Position numbers and translations under genes: made by a program | Notes under the pieces: model-generated | Seen by the model: the letters and a program-made list of their open reading frames with translations, nothing else | The model's database searches: none | Told to the model about the DNA's origin: nothing | Assembly (NCBI RefSeq): GCF_017942085.1 | Contig: NZ_JAGKSP010000001.1 | Coordinates: 1,162,765 to 1,226,764, forward strand | From: Paenibacillus lignilyticus | GTDB lineage: Bacteria > Bacillota > Bacilli > Paenibacillales > Paenibacillaceae | DNA length: 64,000 nucleotides | Direction: 5' to 3' | Shown: positions 1 through 7,470 of the stretch, piece by piece | Position numbering within the stretch: the stretch's first letter is position 1 | How the letters are laid out: the number at the start of each line of letters is the position of its first letter

Positions 1-269
1 ACCCCATAACCCGCGTTGTTCAGCAAGATATCGATCCGGCCAAAGTCCTTCGCGATGAGCTGCACCGCGCGCTCAACCTCATCATTGTCGGTTACGTCCA
101 TCTTATAGCAGCCATTCGTGCCTCCGATAGCATCCGCAACCTCCCGGAGCTTATCGAGCCTGCGTCCGGTAAGGATCGGAATAGCCCCGGCTGCCGCCAG
201 CAATTTTGCCGTTTCCGCGCCAATCCCGCTCGCGGCACCGGTTATAAGTACAATTTTCCCACGCAACAT
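1..269 (-). CDS. Short-chain dehydrogenase/reductase, N-terminal part (cut by window edge)
   Basis: This is the first 89 residues of a classical SDR. The ATG is at 269, preceded by an AGGTGAT-like ribosome binding site. The dinucleotide-binding motif TGAASGIG sits at residues 10-17 and the NNAG motif at residues 83-86, the usual distance apart. These features predict an NAD(P)-dependent oxidoreductase with a Rossmann fold in the cytoplasm. The catalytic Tyr-Lys part lies outside the window, so substrate and full length cannot be judged. It is separated from the cheX-like gene by a terminator that serves cheX, so it is probably transcribed on its own or with genes to the left. Confidence 0.85.
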   Translation of the reverse strand, partial: MLRGKIVLITGAASGIGAETAKLLAAAGAIPILTGRRLDKLREVADAIGGTNGCYKMDVTDNDEVERAVQLIAKDFGRIDILLNNAGYG

Positions 270-346
270 CGTGATCACCTGACTTTCAGTTTACTGCAAC
301 AGGTACAAATAGGCAAAATAGGACCGCTACTTATGGCCCTAAACAC

Positions 347-369
347 GAAAAAAAGCTCCACTGGGAGCT
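347..369 (-). terminator. Rho-independent terminator of the cheX-like gene
   Basis: Read on the minus strand, AGCTCC and GGAGCT arms (364-369 and 354-359) close a four-base loop and run straight into seven T residues. It lies just past the stop codon of the cheX-like gene. Confidence 0.85.
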
Positions 370-378
370 CGAATCGTG

Positions 379-840
379 TTACGATGCAATTAGTACTTGG
401 ATGTCCAGCTCTCCGATCCCATCCATAATCAGCGGAATGGTTAACGCTTTCGCAGCCTTAAAATCAGCCGCCTGTGATGAAAGTACCAGCTTCGGAGGGG
501 TAATATCAACGCGAACGCCTTGATTGAAGAGCATCGTGCTGGCATTACCGCTAATCATGTTGCCAAGCTCCGATATTGCGCTCTTGCCCATCTCATCCAT
601 TTCCGAAATGATATATCCGCCCATCATAGCCGACACCATTTTCAATGCTACTTCTTCACTTAATCCAAATACAATATCACCGTTCATTTGACCGTTTATA
701 CCAATTTGTATCCAAATGTAATCTTGAGTGAATTTAACTTCTTTCACACCGAGTTGACCCGTGGACGGCCGAATTTGGATGACTTGTTCGATGACAATTT
801 TAGCGGACTCTAAGAAGGGATTAATATATTCAGCCTTCAT
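379..840 (-). CDS. cheX: CheX-like chemotaxis phosphatase
   Basis: A 153-residue protein of the CheC/CheX/FliY family, which dephosphorylates CheY-P and helps reset flagellar motor signalling. The phosphatase signature E-x2-N is present (Glu91, Asn94 in ELGNMISGN), and CheX proteins are about this length with a single such motif. An upstream ATG at 879 lies too close to a TATAAT-like -10 box (889-894 region) to be used. The ATG at 840 has AAAGGGG about 12 bases ahead, so I chose it. No chemotaxis genes are adjacent; stand-alone cheX genes occur in Bacillota. Family assignment is firm, the exact partner is inferred. Confidence 0.8.
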   Translation of the reverse strand: MKAEYINPFLESAKIVIEQVIQIRPSTGQLGVKEVKFTQDYIWIQIGINGQMNGDIVFGLSEEVALKMVSAMMGGYIISEMDEMGKSAISELGNMISGNASTMLFNQGVRVDITPPKLVLSSQAADFKAAKALTIPLIMDGIGELDIQVLIAS

Positions 841-993
841 CGTGAGGTAGCGCCCCTTTTCGACTTGATTCGATGGCATTCGTCTTTATCAATGATTATA
901 CAAGAATTGTTAGGTCAAGTATACTACTCAATTAGAGCAATAGTTTAAAGATTTGTAGAAATGCGTCGAACAAGAGTCTTTGGGAGGATAACC

Positions 994-1995
994 GTGCCGA
1001 ATGTATGGACTCATTTTCTATTCGGGCAGCAATGCCTGCAAGTGCTCGGCGAACAGCATCTGATTGCTTCGCCGCACCGAAAATATATGTTTAATATGGG
1101 CTGTCAGGGCCCGGATTTTCTATTCTATCATCGCTTCCTGCCTTGGCAGAAAGGAAAAACGATGAGTCAGCTCGGGAGCGAAATGCATCAATTTCACTGC
1201 GGCCCCGTTCTTCTGGACTTATTGGATGCGCTGGATAGTACATCAGATGCAGATGCGGCGAGAGACGATGCGCTCGTCTATACGCTGGGTTTTGTGCTGC
1301 ATCATTTATTGGACCGTGTCATGCATCCTTATGTTTTCAGCCGCTCCGGCTCTCGCAAATGGGATCATCAACGCTTTGAAGTCATTATGGATACGCTCAT
1401 TGTTCGCAAGCTGCTTGGAACGGAGACGTGGAAGACAGAGGTATGGCGCGAAATTAACAATAGAGGGGAGCTGCCCGCTTCCGTTATAGATGCGTTCGAG
1501 CAGATTGCCGCTGTCCATTATCCGAATCACGCTCCGCTGATTCGCCGAGAGCACTGGACAGGTGCGATGCGCGACATGATTGCGGCGCAGCGCTTATTCT
1601 ATGATCCTACCGGGATCAGACGTCTGCTTACGTTTGGCAAAATCGAACCGTTCGTCTATAAACGCGATCCGCTTCAGCTGGATATATTAAACGAGTCCCA
1701 TGCGCCATGGCTCGACCCGGTCGATGGGCAAACGCTGCATACTGAAAGCGTGTGGGAATTGTGGGATATCGCGATGGCAGAAGCGACAACGGTCATAAGT
1801 GCCATCCTGGTATGGCTTCGGGAGAAAGACCCGCTGCAGCCGATTCTTGGCAGCAGTGAAATTCCTTCCCCCTCCAAACATCAGCTTCGCGAAGCGGTCG
1901 CGCAATTGATCGGCAACCGCTCCTACGAAACAGGGCTTTCTTGCGACTGCGGGGCATCCATTCAATTCGAAGATCCGATCTGGTCGACGATTTGA
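994..1995 (+). CDS. Zinc-dependent phospholipase C-like family protein
   Basis: A 333-residue protein whose N-terminal part resembles the zinc-dependent phospholipase C / S1-P1 nuclease-like family found in Bacillota: MPNVWTHFLFG start, then GCQGPDFLFYHRF and LHHLLDRVMHPYVF, with His and Asp residues spaced as in the helical metal-binding core. No signal peptide is visible, so it is probably intracellular, unlike secreted phospholipases, and its substrate is unknown. The start is GTG at 994: GGGAGG at 982-987 is ideally placed, whereas the ATG at 961 has no ribosome binding site. It converges on the HRDC gene with only two bases between stop codons and no visible terminator. Confidence 0.7.
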   Translation: MPNVWTHFLFGQQCLQVLGEQHLIASPHRKYMFNMGCQGPDFLFYHRFLPWQKGKTMSQLGSEMHQFHCGPVLLDLLDALDSTSDADAARDDALVYTLGFVLHHLLDRVMHPYVFSRSGSRKWDHQRFEVIMDTLIVRKLLGTETWKTEVWREINNRGELPASVIDAFEQIAAVHYPNHAPLIRREHWTGAMRDMIAAQRLFYDPTGIRRLLTFGKIEPFVYKRDPLQLDILNESHAPWLDPVDGQTLHTESVWELWDIAMAEATTVISAILVWLREKDPLQPILGSSEIPSPSKHQLREAVAQLIGNRSYETGLSCDCGASIQFEDPIWSTI

Positions 1996-1997
1996 TG

Positions 1998-3008
1998 TTA
2001 AGAAACTTGATTGATCTTCATCCGGCGATAACGCAGGCGAATCAATCTTAGCCGGTCATAGATCAGATCAATCGACTTCCCCTTGCCTTGGACAGCTTCT
2101 TCACCATACACGCGCTGCAGCACCGGCTTCAGGTAGCGGTCACCGACGGCAATATACGCATCCCAGACCAGCTGCTGCTCCGACTCCGGCATTGACTCCA
2201 GCTCTCTCTCGATAAGCGGCTCCATATCGTACCCTTCTGTCTCGAGCTTCTCGATCCGTTCCATGAGGTCTCTGCGAGGCAGATCGGTCTGAGCGATCAG
2301 CCCTTCCAAGGAGTTGCCCTCCGCTATTCCGCGAAGCAGCTTCTGCTTCTCCTGCTGGCGATCCATCTGCGATTTATACTTATTTTCCTTCTGCTTATAT
2401 ACCCATTTGATGTACACCTTAGGATCGATTGCGGTAGATACCCAGTCTAGCGGAAAACTTCTTTCGCGCTGAAAGTTCCGCGTTATGGCAAGCACTTCCT
2501 CGGCATATGCGGCCTGCTTCGTCTCGCCCCATCCCGGTATTTGCATCAGCTCTTCAGGCTGATGCGGCACAAAGCTGCTGAGCATCCAGAGCATCCGGTT
2601 GGATGCGATCAGATAAGCCGATTTCTTCCCCTCCACCGCTTTCGAGCGGCGCCATTCGCGCAGCGCTTCGAACAGAACAGGATCGGTGTTCATTTCCCCA
2701 TAACACTGGATCATCGAATACAAACTGCCCAGCCCGTCGTGACCGCGGCGTTCCTCCAGCATGCCGTCAATCAACGGCGAATAGCCTTCCCCCATCTGAA
2801 CGGCAATGCCATGGCGAAACGCCGTCATCATTTCTTCCCACGAGCTGCCTTCGAACCAAACCGCTTGCTGCTCATCCAGCCCGTTTACGTACGATTCCGT
2901 CCAAATAACCGACCATACACCGTTCTGCTCGCAAATGGACAGCTGCGCTTGTTCGGCACGGCTGTCTTGTCCTACTTTCTCAAATGTGTTCAAAAATACG
3001 ACCTGCAT
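1998..3008 (-). CDS. HRDC domain-containing protein
   Basis: A 336-residue cytoplasmic protein. A segment at about residues 115-185 (LREWRRSKAVEGKKSAYLIA, then LMQIPGWGETKQAAYAEEVL) has the shape of an HRDC domain, the helical nucleic-acid-binding module at the end of RecQ helicases and RNase D. No helicase or nuclease motif is visible. Residues 205-260 are basic and look like a helical or winged-helix region that could also contact nucleic acid. The start is secure: GGAGGTGG lies seven bases before the ATG. Function unknown; a role in DNA or RNA transactions is inference from the domain only. Confidence 0.65.
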   Translation of the reverse strand: MQVVFLNTFEKVGQDSRAEQAQLSICEQNGVWSVIWTESYVNGLDEQQAVWFEGSSWEEMMTAFRHGIAVQMGEGYSPLIDGMLEERRGHDGLGSLYSMIQCYGEMNTDPVLFEALREWRRSKAVEGKKSAYLIASNRMLWMLSSFVPHQPEELMQIPGWGETKQAAYAEEVLAITRNFQRERSFPLDWVSTAIDPKVYIKWVYKQKENKYKSQMDRQQEKQKLLRGIAEGNSLEGLIAQTDLPRRDLMERIEKLETEGYDMEPLIERELESMPESEQQLVWDAYIAVGDRYLKPVLQRVYGEEAVQGKGKSIDLIYDRLRLIRLRYRRMKINQVS

Positions 3009-3070
3009 GCAGGCCCACCTCCACCCGAATGATTAGATTAATCAAACTCCGAAGCAGCGTAAGCAAGGTG

Positions 3071-3110
3071 AAATATAAGCGTGGTATAAGGTGAGACTTA
3101 TACTTTCTTA
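3071..3110. promoter_or_regulatory. Inverted-repeat element, copy 1
   Basis: GTATAAG (3084-3090) and CTTATAC (3097-3103) form a perfect inverted repeat with a six-base spacer, preceded by ATATAAGCG. A closely similar arrangement occurs at 3690-3726. It lies in the leader or promoter region of the minus-strand HRDC gene, so it may be an operator or part of a promoter. Confidence 0.4.
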
Positions 3111-3119
3111 AATTCACAC

Positions 3120-3164
3120 AAAAAAAAAGCACCTCTAACGCCATAGTTATGGCGAAAGAGGTGC
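3120..3164 (-). terminator. Strong intrinsic terminator between divergent genes
   Basis: Arms GCACCTCT (3129-3136) and AGAGGTGC (3157-3164) enclose a second stem CGCCATA/TATGGCG. On the minus strand the hairpin is followed by about nine T residues. It stands upstream of the HRDC gene and immediately downstream of a good minus-strand promoter, so it either ends a short RNA or attenuates the HRDC transcript. Confidence 0.8.
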
Positions 3165-3190
3165 TTCCTCACGATGCAACGATTTGATTG
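3120..3190 (-). ncRNA. Possible short transcript (about 65-75 nt)
   Basis: A promoter at 3196-3224 and a terminator at 3120-3164, both on the minus strand, define a transcript starting near 3190 and ending near 3120. It contains no reading frame of note. It could be a small RNA or a leader of the HRDC gene that is read through conditionally. I do not recognise a known RNA family. Confidence 0.35.
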
Positions 3191-3195
3191 CTCAC

Positions 3196-3224
3196 ATCAT
3201 AGCATAGCCAACTATGCGTGACAA
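3196..3224 (-). promoter_or_regulatory. Promoter with palindromic spacer
   Basis: On the minus strand, TTGTCA (3219-3224) and TATGAT (3196-3201) are separated by exactly 17 bases. The spacer itself holds the palindrome GCATAG-CCAA-CTATGC (3202-3217), a likely repressor operator placed to block RNA polymerase. Confidence 0.6.
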
Positions 3225-3257
3225 GAGTAATTTTCCAATTCATGGCTGAGCGCCTGA

Positions 3258-3287
3258 TTGCCCCGTCGCAGAAAGGAATGCTATGAT
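3258..3287 (+). promoter_or_regulatory. Promoter of the DUF3055-like gene
   Basis: TTGCCC (3258-3263) and TATGAT (3282-3287) with an 18-base spacer lie 28 bases upstream of the start codon at 3315. Confidence 0.5.
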
Positions 3288-3314
3288 AGATGCAGAATAA
3301 AGGAGGAACTCGAA

Positions 3315-3611
3315 ATGCTGCTGCCTGATTATGATTTTATGTCCGATACGACGGAGCAAACGACAACCCGCTTCGTCACTTTTATAACACCGAACCTGAA
3401 ACGGTTCGATCTGGCTATTATGACTACCAACCGTTTCTACGGCAAGAAGCTGATCACAGACCTGCAGAGCGGCCGTACCGCAATCGTCGGCCAAGACGAT
3501 TTGGACGAAGAGGGCTACCTGGAATTTACGTTTAAATTGACGGAAGAAGAGGCCGTCGATCTTAAACAATTTTTAGAATTTGTGGTGGGAACGGTGCATT
3601 TTACGGATTAA
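3315..3611 (+). CDS. DUF3055 / SAV0927-like conserved protein
   Basis: A 98-residue soluble acidic protein. The pattern TRFVTFITP, then RFDLAIMTTNRFYGKKL, then LQSGRTAIV-x3-DDL matches what I remember of the DUF3055 (SAV0927) family of Bacillota, small alpha-beta proteins of unknown function. AGGAGG at 3301-3306 fixes the start at 3315; the frame is open upstream from a TTG at 3258, but that codon overlaps the -35 box. It has its own promoter and is followed at 3636-3680 by a long-armed hairpin (GAAGAAAC...GTTTCTTC). No function can be assigned. Confidence 0.7.
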   Translation: MLLPDYDFMSDTTEQTTTRFVTFITPNLKRFDLAIMTTNRFYGKKLITDLQSGRTAIVGQDDLDEEGYLEFTFKLTEEEAVDLKQFLEFVVGTVHFTD

Positions 3612-3635
3612 CCTCGGGTACACTGTAACGGTCAT

Positions 3636-3680
3636 GAAGAAACGGCTGCCGCCGCCTCAAGTGGCGAAGGTAGTTTCTTC
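3636..3680 (+). terminator. Hairpin after the DUF3055-like gene
   Basis: GAAGAAAC (3636-3643) and GTTTCTTC (3673-3680) pair around a GC-rich inner region. There is no T-run behind it, so it is a weak terminator or an mRNA-stabilising structure. Confidence 0.4.
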
Positions 3681-3689
3681 ACTTCGATA

Positions 3690-3726
3690 TATAAGCGGAG
3701 TATGAAGAATCACTTATACTTACTTA
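3690..3726. promoter_or_regulatory. Inverted-repeat element, copy 2
   Basis: ATATAAGCG followed by AGTATGAAG (3699-3707) and CTTATACT (3713-3720), then TACTTA. It matches the element at 3071-3110 in order and spacing and lies upstream of the 86-residue protein gene. Confidence 0.4.
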
Positions 3727-3761
3727 TATATAGACCAATAGCCGCCGCAGGAGGAATCTGC

Positions 3762-4022
3762 ATGTTTATGAAAGAAAATCGTCAGCCCTATACCGATGTG
3801 AAGACGGTCGAATCTCAGCGCAACGATATGAACGCACAAGAGTTTCCCGATGGCCCGTATGGCTCCAGGATCGTGTCCGAATCGCTTAGCACGAGCAAAC
3901 CTTGGCGAGTCGATCAGCGGCCGCCGAATCGATTTGATTACGAGAACCGTGAGCTGCATGCAGGCATATACCGTGATTACCCCGGTGAGGACGTTTATCC
4001 GGATGCAATGGATGAGCCTTAA
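3762..4022 (+). CDS. Small hydrophilic protein of unknown function
   Basis: An 86-residue protein rich in Pro, Asp, Glu and Arg, with no membrane segment, no signal peptide and no cysteine. It looks largely unstructured. AGGAGGAATCTGC before the ATG at 3762 supports this start; the in-frame ATG at 3702 lies inside the palindromic element upstream. The gene stands alone between the DUF3055-like gene and a bidirectional terminator. I do not recognise a family. Confidence 0.6.
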   Translation: MFMKENRQPYTDVKTVESQRNDMNAQEFPDGPYGSRIVSESLSTSKPWRVDQRPPNRFDYENRELHAGIYRDYPGEDVYPDAMDEP

Positions 4023-4034
4023 TCACTCTCCCAC

Positions 4035-4083
4035 AGAAAACCCGCTAAAGAAGGAGGCACTCTCCTTCTCTAGCGGGTTTTCT
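4035..4083. terminator. Bidirectional terminator
   Basis: AGAAAACCCGCTA (4035-4047) and TAGCGGGTTTTCT (4071-4083) form a long perfect stem with an inner GAAGGAG/CTCCTTC stem. A- and T-runs on opposite sides let it serve both the 86-residue gene (plus) and the mannosidase gene (minus). Confidence 0.9.
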
Positions 4084-4095
4084 CACCTTTCAGCT

Positions 4096-6570
4096 TCAAT
4101 CCTCTTCCATAAGGGGAGCTTCTGAAATCGTTCCTTCACGGACGGAAACACGGAAGGTCTTCACCTCAAACGGCGCAAGCGCAACCGCGCAACTGATGCC
4201 GAGCATCGGAATGTCCACTTCCGTCTCCCGAGCACTTCCGGTTGGCTCAAACAGGCGAAGCACGTAATCATCGCTGCGTTCCATTTGCTTGAAGGCTCCC
4301 AGTTGAACGACCTCATCCTTAAGAATTACAAGCGGCTTCACTTTCTCTCCGCGGCCGGAAGGGAAGAAGGACAACGCATACGGGGTTTCGTTACGCTGTA
4401 CCGCTTCACGGTCAATGGCGTTAAGGCGCTCATCCGCTGCACCGCCGTTCAGCCAATACGTAAACTCGCGTTCCCCTTGATCGATGCGCGGGGAGAAACG
4501 GTCCTGTACAATTAGCGGCCGTTCCATAATCGGGTGAGTCGTGTAGCCGGGACTGCGAAGCAGCGTTGGACGGATCGCGCCATCCTTAAAGTCCGAACCG
4601 TAAGTTCCGTTATTAATTAAGGTCAAGGCAGCCTGCTGCTCTGCCGAATGAGCAGCGGTCCATTTCTGCGCCACCGCTTCTTGCCCTGTCGTATCCAGCG
4701 TTTGTACACCATACACCGTTTGACCGAGATAAGAAGCATCCGAGAACGTCGTTGGAATGGATAGCTTCAGCATCTTGTCCTTCTCGTTCCAGAACACCCG
4801 CACATGCACTTCGAGCTCGCTGCCCTGTTTAGGGAGTTTATACGTTAGCACCAGCCTTGAATGCTGATAAGCCAGAACAGCCTCAACTACGGTTCGCACA
4901 GCTCCATCTTCGACTACCCGAACGGACGGCAGCAGAGCATGACGTAATCCGGAGAAATCAGAGCCTGCTCCCTTATCCATCAGCTGAAACGAACCAATAT
5001 CCGGCTCAAAACGATTCGTATCCATCCGCCATGGATCCTCGTTATCGGCGACAACAACCGGCTGGAATGCCCGTTCCTTCACATACGAAAAACCATCCAC
5101 GAGGTATGCATCCAGCAACCCTGTACCGGTATTAATAACCGCTTCCATACGACCGTTCGAGAAACGAATCGCTTGCTTATCGATCTCAAGCTGCGGCTGC
5201 GGCTTGGCCGGGAGCATCTCGATTCGACAGTCAAACCGATTCATGGAGGAAGGCGCGAGCTCCGCATAGAACACAGCGCGTTTGCGCCAATCCAGATTAA
5301 TATTGCTGTGCTCCTTCTCAGGCTGAGAAGGAATTCGCTTCCCGTCCCGATAAACAACCGGCATCGAGAATTCGTCCTTCCAGTTCTGATCCGCCAGCAT
5401 AAACTCGCAAGCAAATACGCCGGATACCGGGAATGGATGCGGGTTATAGATAAGGATCGGATATTCGCCTTCCTCTGCCTTCGGTTGTCCGGATGCAAGT
5501 GCGAAGAAGGCTCTCGCCTTCAGTCTCGAGACAATTTCGAGTCCATGTCCGAGCAGACGCAGCGATGCGTCCTCAGCAGGCTGAACCGACGAGCCCGGCA
5601 ATATATCATGAAATTGCGCAGTGAGGAGATCATAGGCTGACTGCTGCAATTCCTCTCTTGGATAAGTAAGTTTGCCGGCAATAGCGGCGGCAGAGAGCAT
5701 TTTCTCGGTTACATAGAGCTCATTCTCGAGCAAACGATGCTTCTGCTTGATTCGAATGATGGAGGTATAACAGCCGACAAAACGCGGATTCAAATCATTG
5801 GCATGTCCCGGCAAATCCGCCGCCTGCGAAGTCAGCTCCGCAAAATACTGCTCCGGCGATGAATGTACGATTTGAACATCACTCCGCGCTTCCATCAGCT
5901 TGCCGATTTCATCTAAATCCACACGTGATGGGCCGCCGCCATGATTGCCGACCCCCCATAACATAAGGCCAAGAGGTTTGCCCTCGTGGCTGCTAAGCCA
6001 ATGCTCGATCGACTTACGGGCTTGGCCCATAAGGGTATTATAGAAATAAGTCTGGTGAGCCATCACCTCGGAGCCGTCAAATCCGATCCACCGGAACTCG
6101 CGCTCCGGGCCAACCGTATGATCATCGGGTCGCATAAACAGATAAGAGTCGTAGCCTGCCTTTCGCATAAGCTGCACTAAACCGCGGGAATGCCCGAACG
6201 AATCGAAGTTGATCGCCGTTGTCGGCTTTGCTCCAAATTTCTCGGAGAAATAGACTCTGCCATGCAGCATCTGTCTCACGATGGATTCCCCTGACGGCAT
6301 ATTGCAGTCCGGCTGCAGGTACCAGCCGCCCATGATGTTCCACTTGCCCAGTCGCACGAGCTCTTGAATTTCCTCGAACAATTCAGGCACATACTCTTCA
6401 ATCCATTTGTAGAGAATAACTTCATTATGATTGAAAACATAGCCGTCGTACTCCCTGCAAAATTCAGCGGCGGCGCGGAACGTAGAAACTGCAGCAGCAG
6501 CCCCTTCTTCCCATTCCCACTGCCATACGGGATCCAAATGCGCGTTGCTTAGCAAGTGAAGCTTGGCCAT
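4096..6570 (-). CDS. Alpha-mannosidase, glycoside hydrolase family 38
   Basis: An 824-residue GH38 enzyme hydrolysing alpha-mannosides with retention, using a zinc ion. The N-terminal catalytic domain has the zinc ligands in NAHLDPVW (His11, Asp13) and the nucleophile Asp123 in INFDSFGHS. Middle helical and C-terminal beta-sandwich regions have normal family length. No signal peptide is present, so it acts in the cytoplasm on imported oligosaccharides. GGGAGG lies eight bases before the ATG. It is transcribed alone between two terminators, 1.5 kb from the GH127/GH2 cluster on the same strand, and probably belongs to the same glycan-degrading repertoire. The physiological substrate is not evident. 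Confidence 0.93.
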   Translation of the reverse strand: MAKLHLLSNAHLDPVWQWEWEEGAAAAVSTFRAAAEFCREYDGYVFNHNEVILYKWIEEYVPELFEEIQELVRLGKWNIMGGWYLQPDCNMPSGESIVRQMLHGRVYFSEKFGAKPTTAINFDSFGHSRGLVQLMRKAGYDSYLFMRPDDHTVGPEREFRWIGFDGSEVMAHQTYFYNTLMGQARKSIEHWLSSHEGKPLGLMLWGVGNHGGGPSRVDLDEIGKLMEARSDVQIVHSSPEQYFAELTSQAADLPGHANDLNPRFVGCYTSIIRIKQKHRLLENELYVTEKMLSAAAIAGKLTYPREELQQSAYDLLTAQFHDILPGSSVQPAEDASLRLLGHGLEIVSRLKARAFFALASGQPKAEEGEYPILIYNPHPFPVSGVFACEFMLADQNWKDEFSMPVVYRDGKRIPSQPEKEHSNINLDWRKRAVFYAELAPSSMNRFDCRIEMLPAKPQPQLEIDKQAIRFSNGRMEAVINTGTGLLDAYLVDGFSYVKERAFQPVVVADNEDPWRMDTNRFEPDIGSFQLMDKGAGSDFSGLRHALLPSVRVVEDGAVRTVVEAVLAYQHSRLVLTYKLPKQGSELEVHVRVFWNEKDKMLKLSIPTTFSDASYLGQTVYGVQTLDTTGQEAVAQKWTAAHSAEQQAALTLINNGTYGSDFKDGAIRPTLLRSPGYTTHPIMERPLIVQDRFSPRIDQGEREFTYWLNGGAADERLNAIDREAVQRNETPYALSFFPSGRGEKVKPLVILKDEVVQLGAFKQMERSDDYVLRLFEPTGSARETEVDIPMLGISCAVALAPFEVKTFRVSVREGTISEAPLMEED

Positions 6571-6668
6571 CGTTCATCCTCCCAGATCGATCATACCGAT
6601 GTTTGTTAAGAACAAATTATGTTCCTTTCAAACTTACGATACCTCACAATGGCGAAGTTGTATATAAC

Positions 6669-6713
6669 AAAAAAAGCAATCCTACGGCTAAAATCACCCA
6701 AGTAAGATTGCTT
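6669..6713 (-). terminator. Terminator of the quinone reductase gene
   Basis: On the minus strand AAGCAATCTTAC (6702-6713) pairs with GTAGGATTGCTT (6674-6685), one bulged base, followed by a T-run. It sits 27 bases after the stop codon. Confidence 0.85.
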
Positions 6714-6739
6714 GCTCTTCATTGTATACGCCGTCGCGA

Positions 6740-7276
6740 TTATTTCTCAGCCGGCTTCACTGTTTTAAGATAATTCACGTAATCTTTGCTGCTCTGAACT
6801 AATCGTTCATTCGTAACGTCAGAGGTATCATTGAGCGAGAAGTGAGGCAGATAAGTGGCACTGATAAACCCGGTAAGCGCCTCTATCGGACGCAGTATTT
6901 CTTCCAGGGTAAAGCGATTGAACCCGGTTGGCTGAAAAGACTCTGCAGTGCCGTAAGTCGAGATGGCTACGCCGATTTCTTTACCGGCCGTTTTAGTGGC
7001 ATTGGGTCCGTAAGCCCAGTTATACAGCAATACTTTATCGAACCATTTCTTGAGTAACGGCGGCGAGCTGTACCAATATAGGGGATATTGAAAAATAATC
7101 CGGTCATGCTCTTCAATCAACCTTTGCTCTCTGGGAACGTCGATGATTTCGTCAGGATATTCCTTATAAAGCTCATGAATCGTAATATTTCCTTCGTCTC
7201 GAACGGCCTCCAGCCAAGCTTTGTTCCAGTTGGACGACTCTATGTTCGGATGCGTAACAATAATTAAAGTTTTCAT
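6740..7276 (-). CDS. NAD(P)H-dependent oxidoreductase, flavodoxin fold
   Basis: A 178-residue FMN-dependent NAD(P)H:quinone reductase of the KefF/YwrO-like group: KTLIIVTHPNIESSNWNKAW at the start binds the FMN phosphate, and IIFQYPLYWYSSPPLLKKWFD is the flavin-contact signature. It probably reduces quinones or other electrophiles in two-electron steps. An ATG at 7288 directly abuts the AAGGAG sequence, so the ATG at 7276 is the start. A promoter with TTGACA and TAGAAT lies about 165 bases upstream and has an inverted repeat in its spacer, consistent with control by a MarR-, HxlR- or TetR-type sensor, which is not encoded nearby. Confidence 0.88.
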   Translation of the reverse strand: MKTLIIVTHPNIESSNWNKAWLEAVRDEGNITIHELYKEYPDEIIDVPREQRLIEEHDRIIFQYPLYWYSSPPLLKKWFDKVLLYNWAYGPNATKTAGKEIGVAISTYGTAESFQPTGFNRFTLEEILRPIEALTGFISATYLPHFSLNDTSDVTNERLVQSSKDYVNYLKTVKPAEK

Positions 7277-7441
7277 GAAGTTGTCCATCTCCTTTTGTCT
7301 AATTCTATCTATTAAATGGTAAAAAATAAATGAGCCGCGTTACGATGATTTCTATTTCCCCTGCAATTCACTGGATTAACGTCGGAAGTAACTCTTCTAA
7401 ACTTTTATGCTAGTTCAGTTGTGCGCTAGCTCATGTCATCC

Positions 7442-7470
7442 ATTCTATCTTTTAGTAGATAGTCTGTCAA
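7442..7470 (-). promoter_or_regulatory. Promoter and operator of the quinone reductase gene
   Basis: On the minus strand TTGACA (7465-7470) and TAGAAT (7442-7447) are exactly 17 bases apart. CTATCT (7445-7450) and AGATAG (7457-7462) form an inverted repeat covering the spacer and the edge of the -10 box. This is a strong promoter likely repressed by a dimeric regulator. Confidence 0.65.
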
